Positions 45,371 to 53,231 of a DNA stretch of 64,000 bases are shown here, in pieces. A model generated the notes under the pieces. The model did not search any database. It had not been told where the DNA came from and saw nothing but the letters and a program-made list of their open reading frames with translations. Each line of letters starts with the position of its first letter. The first letter of the stretch is position 1. This DNA is from Zunongwangia atlantica 22II14-10F7 (lineage in GTDB: Bacteria > Bacteroidota > Bacteroidia > Flavobacteriales > Flavobacteriaceae): NCBI RefSeq assembly GCF_002094855.1, contig NZ_ARYN01000007.1:183344-247343 (forward strand), written 5' to 3'. The position numbers and the translations under genes were made by a program.

Positions 45371-45470
45371 GTCATTCTGAATTTATTTCAGAATCTCATC
45401 ATGCAGATTATTTCTCTTTTATGCGAACCTGAAACGAGCCCGCCTGCCGGACGAACAGGATTAGCTTGAC
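45371..45470. repeat. REP-like palindromic element after yaaA
   Basis: GTCAT plus hairpin TTCTGAA-ttta(t)-TTCAGAA plus TCTCATC matches the first half of the element at 48233. Further right, a GAACCTGAAACGAGCCCGCC stretch corresponds to the inverted GC-rich insert of that element. The gap 45358-45615 holds nothing else recognised. Confidence 0.6.
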
Positions 45471-45615
45471 AAAAATTGACTTTTTAAATAGTATTTTAAC
45501 TGAAATTCTAGTGTAATATTTCAATTTAAACACCTAACCAAAACTTAATATTAGCTAAAACTAGCTTTATTTCTTTGGAAGTAATTTCGTAGAAAAATCC
45601 AAAAAACCAATAAGC

Positions 45616-46281
45616 ATGGCTGAAATTAAAGCAGCAATTTTCGATTTCGACGGTACATTAGTAGATTCAGAGCATTATCATTACAATTCCTGGGTTGAAG
45701 TTTTAAAAGATTACGACGCTCAGCTAGACTACGATTATTATATAAAAACTTATGCAGGTACGCCTTCGCCAATTAATGCAAAGGCGATCGTAGTCCAATT
45801 TGATCTGCCAATTTCGGAAGAAGAGCTAACCTACAAGCGCGAGCGAATGGCTGAAAAACTGGTAAAAGAATCTGAAGTTGAATTTATGCCGTTCGCTATA
45901 GAAACCTTAGATTTCTTCAAGGCAAAGGGAATTCCTATTTATTTGGTTACCGGTAGTCCACGGAATAATGTTGAGTTTCTTTTGGAGAAAACCGGTATCG
46001 CAAAATATTTTGAATTTGAGATTACCAGAACCGATGTGGAAAATAGCAAACCAGATCCTGAAAGTTACCTTACCGCGATCGAAAAGATCAAACTGCCAAA
46101 GGAAAATATGATCGTTTTTGAAGATACCAGAACCGGAGTAGCTTCAGCAAAGGGAGCCGGATTAGAATGTCTGGCAATTCAGGGGAATCCTAATTTAAAG
46201 GAAAATGTAGAGGCTGCAGATAAGATTTTTGATGATCTTCAGCAGGCAACACAGTACTTAGAAAAAGAAGGCAGAATTTAA
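45616..46281 (+). CDS. HAD-superfamily phosphatase, beta-phosphoglucomutase-like
   Basis: A 221-residue HAD subfamily IA hydrolase. Motif I FDFDGTLVDSE is at residues 9-19, motif II VTGSPRN near 115, motif III Lys in NSKPDPESY near 150, and motif IV FEDTRTGVASA near 172. A helical cap lies between motifs I and II. Such enzymes dephosphorylate or isomerise small sugar phosphates in the cytoplasm; the exact substrate is open. It directly precedes, and slightly overlaps by one base, the glycosylase-like frame. Confidence 0.92.
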   Translation: MAEIKAAIFDFDGTLVDSEHYHYNSWVEVLKDYDAQLDYDYYIKTYAGTPSPINAKAIVVQFDLPISEEELTYKRERMAEKLVKESEVEFMPFAIETLDFFKAKGIPIYLVTGSPRNNVEFLLEKTGIAKYFEFEITRTDVENSKPDPESYLTAIEKIKLPKENMIVFEDTRTGVASAKGAGLECLAIQGNPNLKENVEAADKIFDDLQQATQYLEKEGRI

Positions 46282-46292
46282 ACAATATCGAT

Positions 46293-46952
46293 ATTTTTCA
46301 TCATAAACATCCATTTCCGCTATTTATTCCTGAAGGTGCTACCAAACTTATTGTTGGTACGTTGCCGCCACCGCGTTTTACGCAGCGTAGACTAAAAGAG
46401 CGGGATGTTGATTTTTGCTACGGAAGTCAGGATGGTTTACTTTGGCCAATTTTAGACCGAATTTTTGAATTAGAACTGATCTACGATAATTCAGAAGCAG
46501 CCGTTTTACAGCGAAAGAGTTTTCTTCAGAAACGAGGAATAGGTATTTGTGACGTGGTTGAAAGTAGTTTTAGGGAAAAAATCGATGCTTCAGATCTGGG
46601 AATGCAAAAGGTGAAGCTTAGAAATATGCTTCAGATTCTACGAAAGCATCCAAAGATCGATACGTTATTATTTACCGGTGGAAATAGTAAAAACGGACCG
46701 GAATATTTTTTCAGAAGACATTTAAAAGATTCCGAAGAAAATATAAAACTGAAGATCGTAAATAACGAGCCGCCAAGAATTCATCAATTTGTTTTGGATG
46801 GACGATTAATAAAAACCGTTTCATTAATTGCACCGTCTGGAGCAGCGAATATGGCGGTTGGAAGTATGCAGCTTTATAAAGAATTGAAGGCTAAAAATCC
46901 CAAATTTAATACGTTGGATTTTCGAGTGCTTCAGTATAAGGAATTCTTTTAG
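46293..46952 (+). CDS. Uracil-DNA glycosylase (Mug-like) family protein, probable ATT start
   Basis: The frame encodes a 196- to 219-residue protein of the mismatch-specific uracil/hypoxanthine DNA glycosylase superfamily. It has LIVGTLPPPRFT near the N-terminus, FCYGSQDGLLWPILDRIF, GIGICDVVES, LLFTGGNS and a C-terminal SLIAPSGAANMAVGS that provides the second active-site motif. The only standard start, TTG at 46362, falls in the middle of the conserved GTLPPPRF motif and would delete the first strand. Upstream the frame is open without ATG, GTG or TTG until a stop inside the HAD gene, and ATT at 46293 begins FHHKHPFPLFIP, the expected N-terminus. Substrate specificity is inferred. Confidence 0.75.
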   Translation: MFHHKHPFPLFIPEGATKLIVGTLPPPRFTQRRLKERDVDFCYGSQDGLLWPILDRIFELELIYDNSEAAVLQRKSFLQKRGIGICDVVESSFREKIDASDLGMQKVKLRNMLQILRKHPKIDTLLFTGGNSKNGPEYFFRRHLKDSEENIKLKIVNNEPPRIHQFVLDGRLIKTVSLIAPSGAANMAVGSMQLYKELKAKNPKFNTLDFRVLQYKEFF

Positions 46953-46966
46953 ATAGCAATAAAAAC

Positions 46967-46993
46967 AAAACCCTCAGAAAATCTGAGGGTTTT
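46967..46993. terminator. Bidirectional terminator between the glycosylase-like and bTHX genes
   Basis: CCCTCAGA/TCTGAGGG stem with an A-run on the left and T-run on the right, placed between convergent genes. Confidence 0.85.
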
Positions 46994-47012
46994 ATGGTGT
47001 TCTAAATAAATA

Positions 47013-47147
47013 TCATTGTAAATCTTTTTTGTCTTGCTCTGCAAGAGTGGTTGGCTTTACTTTAAACTTTTTACGCTTAGGTCGTAGTTTACCGGTGGTT
47101 CCGATTGCTATTTTCCCTCGTTTAGTTTTTTTATCGCCTCTTCCCAT
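47013..47147 (-). CDS. Ribosomal protein bTHX (THX family)
   Basis: A 44-residue, very basic protein that starts MGRGDKKTKRGKIAIGTTGK and continues LRPKRKKFK. This is the signature of the THX ribosomal peptide, which in Thermus is bound at the top of the 30S head and is also encoded in Bacteroidota. ATG start at 47147; it lies 8 nt after a 47-residue hydrophilic ORF in the same direction and ends near a bidirectional terminator. Too short for most gene callers, but the sequence is diagnostic. Confidence 0.88.
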   Translation of the reverse strand: MGRGDKKTKRGKIAIGTTGKLRPKRKKFKVKPTTLAEQDKKDLQ

Positions 47148-47155
47148 AAATCTAT

Positions 47156-47299
47156 TTACTTTTTATTTTGTTGATCTTTGATCGTTTTCTCGTCGATATC
47201 TACTTTATTGGTAGTTTCGTTTCTATTTCCACTTGGTTGCGTGGGATTAGATTGTTCTGTTTTTCTCGATTTGTGATTATCTTTAATAGGACCTCCCAT
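47156..47299 (-). CDS. Small hydrophilic protein upstream of bTHX, function unknown
   Basis: A 47-codon ORF starting MGGPIKDNHKSRKTEQSNP. It is almost free of hydrophobic residues, rich in Asn, Lys, Thr and Gln, and ends DQQNKK, so it is probably disordered. It sits 8 nt upstream of the bTHX gene in the same orientation, and both start MG(R/G). I recognise no family; the ATG, frame length and position between a promoter-sized gap and bTHX make it plausible but not certain. Confidence 0.5.
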   Translation of the reverse strand: MGGPIKDNHKSRKTEQSNPTQPSGNRNETTNKVDIDEKTIKDQQNKK

Positions 47300-47377
47300 A
47301 ATTCTGTGTTTTTATGATTCAACTTAAAGATAAGAATCGATACTCTTAAAACCTGCTAATAGCTTGTTAGACTTTGG

Positions 47378-48145
47378 TTAAACCGGCCGAACTGATTTTA
47401 CAAAATCTTTGATATTGTTTTTACCATGCTTGTTTAAATGCTTAATAAAAGCACTCCCAATAATGGCACCTTTTGCATATTTAGTGGCGTCATTAAACGT
47501 ATCTTCGTCACTGATTCCAAATCCAACAACCTGCGGATTTTTCAGTTTCATGTCTGCAATTCGTTTAAAATAAGCTTTAGTTTCTTCACCAAAACCTTTA
47601 GTGCTTCCTGTAACGCTGGCGGTACTTACCATATAAATGAATCCGTCGGAAACTTCATCTATAAAACGAATACGTTCTTCGGAAGTTTGCGGCGTGATCA
47701 GGAAAATATTTTTTAGTCCGTGTTTATCGAATATCGGCTTATAATTATCGTTATAAACATCTACTGGAAGATCTGGAATTATGAGTCCGTCGACACCAAC
47801 TTCTTCGCATTTTGCGCAGAATTTTTCGACACCAAACTGAAGAATAGGGTTAAAATATCCCATTATTATAAGTGGAATAGAAACTTCTGGACGAATATCT
47901 TTTAACTGCTCAAAAAGTTTATTGGTGGTCATTCCACTTTTTAGCGCAATGGTAGAACTCTCCTGAATTGTTGGTCCATCGGCTAAAGGATCACTAAACG
48001 GAAGCCCAATTTCGATAAAATCGACACCATTTTTTTCCAGGCTTTTAATGATCTCTACCGTGTCGTTAATTTCAGGATATCCTGAAGTAAAATATATAGA
48101 AAGCAGTTTTTTGTCTTCCTGCAGTTTTTCTTTAATTCTGTTCAT
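47378..48145 (-). CDS. trpA: Tryptophan synthase alpha chain
   Basis: A 255-residue TIM-barrel protein, last gene of the trp operon. The catalytic Glu is in FIEIGLPFSDPLADGPTIQ (about residues 41-59), Asp in GLIIPDLP near 126, and the phosphate-binding GFGISDE near 208. It cleaves indole-3-glycerol phosphate to indole, which passes to TrpB through the tunnel of the alpha-beta complex. A 240-nt gap with a REP-like element separates it from trpB. Confidence 0.96.
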   Translation of the reverse strand: MNRIKEKLQEDKKLLSIYFTSGYPEINDTVEIIKSLEKNGVDFIEIGLPFSDPLADGPTIQESSTIALKSGMTTNKLFEQLKDIRPEVSIPLIIMGYFNPILQFGVEKFCAKCEEVGVDGLIIPDLPVDVYNDNYKPIFDKHGLKNIFLITPQTSEERIRFIDEVSDGFIYMVSTASVTGSTKGFGEETKAYFKRIADMKLKNPQVVGFGISDEDTFNDATKYAKGAIIGSAFIKHLNKHGKNNIKDFVKSVRPV

Positions 48146-48232
48146 TTTTTTAATTTTTTAGCCTTCAGTAAAGAGCTTTTAGCTTTCAGCTTCTTTTCAA
48201 TATTCGCAATTTGAGCTATGAAATTTTGAATA

Positions 48233-48347
48233 CGTCACCCTGAACCTGCCCGTCCGGCAGGCGGGCTTGATTCAGGGTCTCATCCTATAATTTAAAATCA
48301 TTTATCTAACTCGAATTATGAGATTCCGTGTCGAGCACGGAATGACG
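48233..48347. repeat. REPIN-like inverted palindromic element between trpB and trpA
   Basis: A 115-bp element bounded by CGTCA and TGACG. Hairpin one pairs CCCTGAA with TTCAGGG and contains a nested GC-rich stem (CTGCC/GGCAG, GCCCG/CGGGC). It is followed by TCTCATC; hairpin two is TTCCGTG-tcgag-CACGGAA, preceded by ATGAGA. The two halves face each other as in REP doublets. Confidence 0.75.
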
Positions 48348-48385
48348 ATAATTACACTTTAAATTTTATAGAATGTCAACAAATA

Positions 48386-49567
48386 CTATAATTCAAAATA
48401 ATCGATATACGTATTTAAATCTTTATCGCCACGGCCAGAAAGATTTACAACAACTACATCATCTTCTTTAAATTTTCGATCTTCAAAAATCGCAAGAGCG
48501 TGAGAGGATTCGATCGCTGGGATAATTCCTTCCAGTTTTGCTAATTGTAAGCCGGCTTTCATTGCGGCATCATCGGTAATCGAAATAAATTCTCCACGAC
48601 CACTTCTAAATAAATGCGCATGCATTGGCCCAACTCCCGGATAATCTAAACCAGCCGAAATCGAATACGGCTCGGTTATTTGTCCGTCGTCAGTCTGCAT
48701 CAACAAAGTCTTACTTCCGTGGATTATTCCTTCTTTTCCTAAAGCTGAGGTTGCAGCACTTTCACCGGTATAAATTCCTTTTCCGGCAGCTTCAACAGCG
48801 ATAATTCCAACTTCCGGAGTGTCTAAATAATGAAAAAATGCACCAGCGGCATTACTACCGCCACCCACACAAGCCACGACATAATCTGGATTTTCACGAT
48901 TTTCTTTTTCTTTAAGTTGCGTTTTAATTTCTTCGGAAATCACCGCCTGAAATCTCGCCACCATATCGGGATAAGGATGTGGCCCAACAACAGATCCAAT
49001 GATGTAATGCGTGTCAACCGGATTATTGATCCAATCGCGAATGGCTTCGTTGGTTGCATCTTTCAAGGTTTTACTACCCGATTTGGCCGGAACGACTTTA
49101 GCACCCAACATTTTCATTCGTGCAACATTTGGTGCCTGGCGTTCAATATCGATCTCGCCCATATACACGATACACTCAATTCCCATTAGCGCACAAACCG
49201 TAGCTGTTGCAACTCCGTGTTGGCCGGCACCGGTTTCAGCAATAATTCGGTTTTTACCCAAGCGTTTTGCCATTAAGATCTGGCCAATGGTATTATTAAC
49301 TTTGTGTGCACCTGTATGGCAAAGATCCTCACGTTTTAAATATACTTTGGTATTATATTTTTTACTGAAACGCTCGGCATAATAAAGTGGAGTAGGGCGA
49401 CCTACATAATCTTTTAAAAGCGCCTTGAATTCTTTCTGAAAAGAATCTTCTTTCATAATGTCTAAATACTGCTTGCGCAATTCTTCTACATTAGGATACA
49501 GCATTTCGGGAATAAAGGCGCCACCAAATTCGCCATAATATCCTTTTTCGTCTGCTTGGTATGTCAT
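48386..49567 (-). CDS. trpB: Tryptophan synthase beta chain
   Basis: A 393-residue PLP enzyme. The cofactor Lys lies in [13 protein letters not shown] near residue 84, the phosphate-binding GGGSNAAG near 232, and the [10 protein letters not shown] segment near 110. It condenses indole with serine to tryptophan. ATG at 49567 begins [16 protein letters not shown], the normal start; an upstream in-frame start at 49594 lies in repeat-derived sequence and is rejected. Preceded by trpF across a 177-nt gap filled with short repeats. Confidence 0.97.
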   Translation of the reverse strand: MTYQADEKGYYGEFGGAFIPEMLYPNVEELRKQYLDIMKEDSFQKEFKALLKDYVGRPTPLYYAERFSKKYNTKVYLKREDLCHTGAHKVNNTIGQILMAKRLGKNRIIAETGAGQHGVATATVCALMGIECIVYMGEIDIERQAPNVARMKMLGAKVVPAKSGSKTLKDATNEAIRDWINNPVDTHYIIGSVVGPHPYPDMVARFQAVISEEIKTQLKEKENRENPDYVVACVGGGSNAAGAFFHYLDTPEVGIIAVEAAGKGIYTGESAATSALGKEGIIHGSKTLLMQTDDGQITEPYSISAGLDYPGVGPMHAHLFRSGRGEFISITDDAAMKAGLQLAKLEGIIPAIESSHALAIFEDRKFKEDDVVVVNLSGRGDKDLNTYIDYFEL

Positions 49568-49744
49568 TTTATTTAGCTTTTTAGCACAGAGCATTCAGCT
49601 CTCAGCTATTTATTTTAGTTATAGTTAACAGTTTTTTGCCTTACAGCTTTCGGCAATTAGGCGGTTCAATCTCATTTAAAATTCAGCATTCAGCATTCAG
49701 AATATGTATTTTTTCCATTTTCAAATCACCACATTACCACATTA
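49568..49744. repeat. Short degenerate tandem repeats between trpF and trpB
   Basis: Runs of ATTCAGC (about 3 copies near 49681-49700), CCACATTA (2 to 3 copies near 49728-49750) and Ttt-AGC/CAGC variants fill this gap. The CCACATTA run reaches into the trpF stop codon. On the operon's coding strand these units are rich in TGA and TAA. Confidence 0.7.
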
Positions 49745-50392
49745 TCACATCAATTCGTCAACAAATTGTTTTAGTTTTTCAGTATTCTTTAATCCTGGTT
49801 CCGTTTCGAAAGCACTGTTTACATCTACAGCATAAAGCAAATGTTCTTTGCCGATTTTGGTTAAATACGCATAGAATTTTTTTAGATCTTCCAGCTGTTC
49901 TAACCCAATCCCGCCGCTTAGAAAAAATGGTTTTTCTGAAGGATATTCTTTTAATAAAGTCCAATCAAAGGTTTCTCCATTTCCTCCTTTGTGTTTGCCT
50001 TTGGTATCGAATAGAAAATAGTCTATATGATCTTCAAAAGCTGATAATTGATCAAAATCGAATTCAGATTTTACTGAAAACACTTTGATGATCTCGATAT
50101 TCGTTTCTTTTAAAACAGTTTTTAATTCTGAACAAAACTCGGCCGACTCACCACCATGTAGCTGAATAGCATCAAGCTTATATTCGTTGACTTTAGCAAG
50201 AATTTCAGCGATCTCTGCTTTTACAAAAACTCCGGTCTTTTTTATCGAATCTGAAATCTTAGGGATTTCAGCATTAAAAAAACGTGGTGTTTTTTCATAG
50301 AAAATAAAACCCATATAATCTGGTTCTAATGCAGCAACCTCCTGAATATTCTCAGGATGCTTCATTCCGCATATTTTGAGTTTTAGGTTCAT
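49745..50392 (-). CDS. trpF: Phosphoribosylanthranilate isomerase
   Basis: A 215-residue TIM-barrel isomerase starting NLKLKICGMKHPENI (general base Cys near residue 8). It has GFIFYEKTPRF near 28, IQLHGGES near 75 (substrate binding) and the catalytic Asp region AVDVNSAFETEPGLKN near 185. It performs the Amadori rearrangement in tryptophan synthesis. The stop codon is formed at the edge of a tandem repeat, which suggests that the 3' end of the gene has been reached by repeat growth. Confidence 0.95.
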   Translation of the reverse strand: MNLKLKICGMKHPENIQEVAALEPDYMGFIFYEKTPRFFNAEIPKISDSIKKTGVFVKAEIAEILAKVNEYKLDAIQLHGGESAEFCSELKTVLKETNIEIIKVFSVKSEFDFDQLSAFEDHIDYFLFDTKGKHKGGNGETFDWTLLKEYPSEKPFFLSGGIGLEQLEDLKKFYAYLTKIGKEHLLYAVDVNSAFETEPGLKNTEKLKQFVDELM

Positions 50393-50592
50393 TAAGTTAA
50401 GTTTACAGCTAACGGTTTACAGTTTACAGCTTTTTTAAACTTTTCGCTTCGTATAATTTTGATTTTCGATTTGACAAAAAATTTCAAAATTTAAGTAACC
50501 TTCAAATTATCCCATTTTCAAATTACCACATCATCATCTATTCTCTATATTCTAACAGTTCTCTATATTCTAACAGTGAAACGGTCTATGTT
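50393..50592. repeat. Short degenerate tandem repeats between trpC and trpF
   Basis: The gap contains GTTTACA repeats (50410-50430), a copy of the CCATTTTCAAATTACCACAT text also seen in the trpF-trpB gap, and two 18-bp copies of TTCTCTATATTCTAACAG (about 50540-50576) just beyond the trpC stop. No gene is visible. Confidence 0.7.
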
Positions 50593-51375
50593 CTAAATCA
50601 GTTCATCAATAAACTCCTTCGCGCTTTTGCCGGGATTATCGGTTTTCATAAAGTTTTCACCTATTAAAAAACCTTCGTAGCCGTATTGTTTTAGGTCTTT
50701 TATCGCTTCAACCGAGCTAATGCCGCTTTCACTAACTTTCACAAAATCATCTGGAATTTTAGTTGAAAGGTCTTTGCTAGTTTGGGTGCTTACTTCAAAA
50801 GTCTTTAAATTTCTATTGTTTACACCCAACATATCCAGACTCGGCATGATTGATTTTTCTAATTCTTCCTGATTATGCACTTCTAAAAGTACATCTAAAC
50901 CAAGATTCTTGGCGAATTCAGATAATTGTTTGATCTGCTGGCGTTCTAAAACTGCAGCGATCAATAAAATTACATCGGCGCCATGAGCTTTCGCTTCCAG
51001 TAACTGATATTCATCAATTATAAACTCTTTTCTTAAAATGGGCATTTTCACCGCAGCACGAGCGTACAATAAATCGTCTAAAGATCCACCAAAATATTTT
51101 CCATCGGTTAAAACCGACATTCCGCTTACTCCAGCATTTTCGTAACCTTTGGCTACATCTTCTACATTTAAACTTTGGTTGATCACCGATTTTGAAGGAG
51201 AGCGACGTTTGTGTTCAGCGATAATTCCGCTTTTACTTTTTCTAAGCGCATCGGCTAAAGAAACGGTTTCCCTTTCAAACAAGGCTGAACTTTCCAATTG
51301 TGAAACGGGAACGACCAGTTTTTTTAAAACCAGTTCTTTATGTTTATCTGCAATTATTTTATCAAGAATGTTCAT
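50593..51375 (-). CDS. trpC: Indole-3-glycerol phosphate synthase
   Basis: A 260-residue TIM-barrel enzyme. Catalytic residues lie in IIAEHKRRSPSKS (Glu and Lys near 52-56), ILRKEFIIDEYQ (Lys near 112), LEVHNQEE (near 163), GVNNRNLKTF (near 185) and VSESGI (near 215). It cyclises CdRP to indole-3-glycerol phosphate. It begins 5 nt after trpD. Confidence 0.96.
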   Translation of the reverse strand: MNILDKIIADKHKELVLKKLVVPVSQLESSALFERETVSLADALRKSKSGIIAEHKRRSPSKSVINQSLNVEDVAKGYENAGVSGMSVLTDGKYFGGSLDDLLYARAAVKMPILRKEFIIDEYQLLEAKAHGADVILLIAAVLERQQIKQLSEFAKNLGLDVLLEVHNQEELEKSIMPSLDMLGVNNRNLKTFEVSTQTSKDLSTKIPDDFVKVSESGISSVEAIKDLKQYGYEGFLIGENFMKTDNPGKSAKEFIDELI

Positions 51376-51380
51376 AGATC

Positions 51381-52373
51381 TTATTCGCTTAAATCCTGTA
51401 ATTTTTTTAATGCCTCTAATGCTTTTCCGGACTTTATAGATTCTTTTGCTGCTGAAAATCCTTCTTTTACGCTTAAGTTTTTAGCGGTCGCAATTGCCAT
51501 ACCGGCGTTTGCACAAACCACATTTTCCTGAGCTTCGGTTCCTTCACCTCGAAGAATATTTACCAGAATCATTGCTGAATTCTCTATTGTTCCACCGCCG
51601 TAGATTTCTTTCTGCTCTAGCTTTCGAACTCCGAAGTCGGCTGGTTTCAGCATACTTTCGGTTTCATTGGAAATTACTTTGGTATCGCTGGTTAATGAAA
51701 TTTCATCATAACCATCTAAAGCATGAAGAATACTAAAATTCTTATCGGTATTTTGATACAAATAACCATACATTCTAGCTAGTTCTAAATTGAAAACTCC
51801 AACCAATTGATTCTTTGGAAAAGCCGGATTTACCATTGGCCCTAACATATTAAAGAATGTTTTTACCGCCAAGCTTTTTCGAATTGGCGCCACATTTTTC
51901 ATAGCCGGATGAAATAGGGGAGCGTGCAAAACACAAATTCCGGCTTTATCGATACATTTTTCTAAAAATGCAGGATCGTTGCTAAAGCGAATTCCTAAAT
52001 GCTCCATCGCATTCGAGCTACCACTTACAGAAGATACTCCGTAATTACCATGTTTTGCTACATTTACGCCAGCACCAGCAGTCACAAAAGACGAAGTTGT
52101 AGAAATATTGAAGGTGTTTTTACCATCACCGCCGGTACCACAAAGATCGATAGGATCGTAGGCGCTAAGATCTACTGCCACACAAAGTTCTAAAAGCGCA
52201 TCTCTAAAACCTTCAAGCTCTGCAATAGTAACACTTCGCATCATATAGACAGTGAGAAATGCAGCAATCTGACTTTCGTTATATTCTCCGTTAGAAATAT
52301 TGAATAAGGCTTGTTTTGCTTCCGCTTTACTTATCGTTTCGTGGTTAATAAGCCTGTTTAGTAATTCTTTCAT
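51381..52373 (-). CDS. trpD: Anthranilate phosphoribosyltransferase
   Basis: A 330-residue enzyme. The PRPP-binding CGTGGDGKNTFNISTTSSF lies near residues 78-96, KHGNYGVSSVSGSSNAMEHLG near 106-126 and the HPAMKNVAPIRKSLAVKTFFNMLGP stretch near 156-180. It joins anthranilate and PRPP to PRA. It is 54 nt after trpG and 5 nt before trpC. Confidence 0.97.
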   Translation of the reverse strand: MKELLNRLINHETISKAEAKQALFNISNGEYNESQIAAFLTVYMMRSVTIAELEGFRDALLELCVAVDLSAYDPIDLCGTGGDGKNTFNISTTSSFVTAGAGVNVAKHGNYGVSSVSGSSNAMEHLGIRFSNDPAFLEKCIDKAGICVLHAPLFHPAMKNVAPIRKSLAVKTFFNMLGPMVNPAFPKNQLVGVFNLELARMYGYLYQNTDKNFSILHALDGYDEISLTSDTKVISNETESMLKPADFGVRKLEQKEIYGGGTIENSAMILVNILRGEGTEAQENVVCANAGMAIATAKNLSVKEGFSAAKESIKSGKALEALKKLQDLSE

Positions 52374-52427
52374 TTTATTAAGAATGAATCGGTTAAACCG
52401 AATCTAAATTTATAGGTTTTGAAAATT

Positions 52428-53039
52428 CTATGCCTGGTTTGCTGCCGGTTTTTCTGAAGTTTCTTTATTGAAATCTGAGTTTACCCAGTTTTCAATCATT
52501 TTCTTTCCTTCCGGAGTTAAAACCGATTCTGGGTGAAATTGTACACCGCGAACATCAAATTCTCGATGTCTAAGAGACATAATTTGGCCTTTATCATCAA
52601 AGGAAGTCGCTTCTAAAGCATCTGGTAATTCTTTTAAAACCACCCAGGAATGATAGCGACCTACTTTTATTTTGTTGTCTAAACCTGCAAATAAAGGTTC
52701 GTCATTTACTACAATATCGATATCTGTAGCAACGCCGTGGTAAACAGATTCTAAGTTACCAAGTGTGCCACCGTAAACTTCCCCAATGGCTTGCTGGCCA
52801 AGACAAACACCAAAAATACTTTTGGTAGCGCCATATTTTTCTATGATAGGTTTTAATAATCCGGCTTCAGATGGAATTCCCGGGCCGGGAGACAATAAAA
52901 TTTTATCGAAATTTTGTACAAAATCGATATCCAGTTGATCGTTTCTTTTTACCGTTACCTGGCAATCCAGATCTTCCAGGTAATGTACCAGGTTATACAC
53001 AAACGAATCGTAATTATCTATAACTAATACTTTTTTCAT
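52428..53039 (-). CDS. trpG: Anthranilate synthase component II (glutamine amidotransferase)
   Basis: A 203-residue class I glutamine amidotransferase. The nucleophile Cys is in GVCLGQQAIGE near residue 79, the oxyanion segment is LLSPGPGIP near 50, and the His-Glu pair is in QFHPESVLTPEG near 170. It delivers ammonia from glutamine to TrpE. A short acidic and Ala-rich tail follows the domain. It could also serve aminodeoxychorismate synthase, as in some bacteria. Located downstream of trpE across a 192-nt gap holding a structured element. Confidence 0.95.
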   Translation of the reverse strand: MKKVLVIDNYDSFVYNLVHYLEDLDCQVTVKRNDQLDIDFVQNFDKILLSPGPGIPSEAGLLKPIIEKYGATKSIFGVCLGQQAIGEVYGGTLGNLESVYHGVATDIDIVVNDEPLFAGLDNKIKVGRYHSWVVLKELPDALEATSFDDKGQIMSLRHREFDVRGVQFHPESVLTPEGKKMIENWVNSDFNKETSEKPAANQA

Positions 53040-53132
53040 CTTCTTTATTATTCGGAAGATTTCTCCCGATGTTTTAATTCTATTTTCGTTTTTCGAACTC
53101 TTCGGTTTATCCGGAGTTTAAAGTTCTGTTTT

Positions 53133-53229
53133 GCGTTAGGGATTGAGGTATTGTTGGAGCTCTTTTTAAATGAGTAACATTTAAAAAAGCGACTACCGAA
53201 AGCCTGACCACCCCTTAGGGTGGTAACGC
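53133..53229 (+). ncRNA. Structured intergenic element, copy 1 (trpE-trpG gap)
   Basis: Reading on the plus strand, GCGTTA (53133-53138) can close with TAACGC (53224-53229). Inside lie a long hairpin GCTcTTTTTAAATG/CATTTAAAAAAGC (53159-53090 region to 53190), a GGTA/TACC pairing (53047-53050 equivalent positions 53147-53150 with 53194-53197) and a short hairpin CCACCC/GGGTGG (53208-53223). It shares GCGTTAGGGATnGA and AACGCC with a second copy at 63721-63870. Whether it is transcribed, or acts as DNA, is unknown; it lies antisense to the trp mRNA. Confidence 0.55.
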
Positions 53230-53231
53230 CA

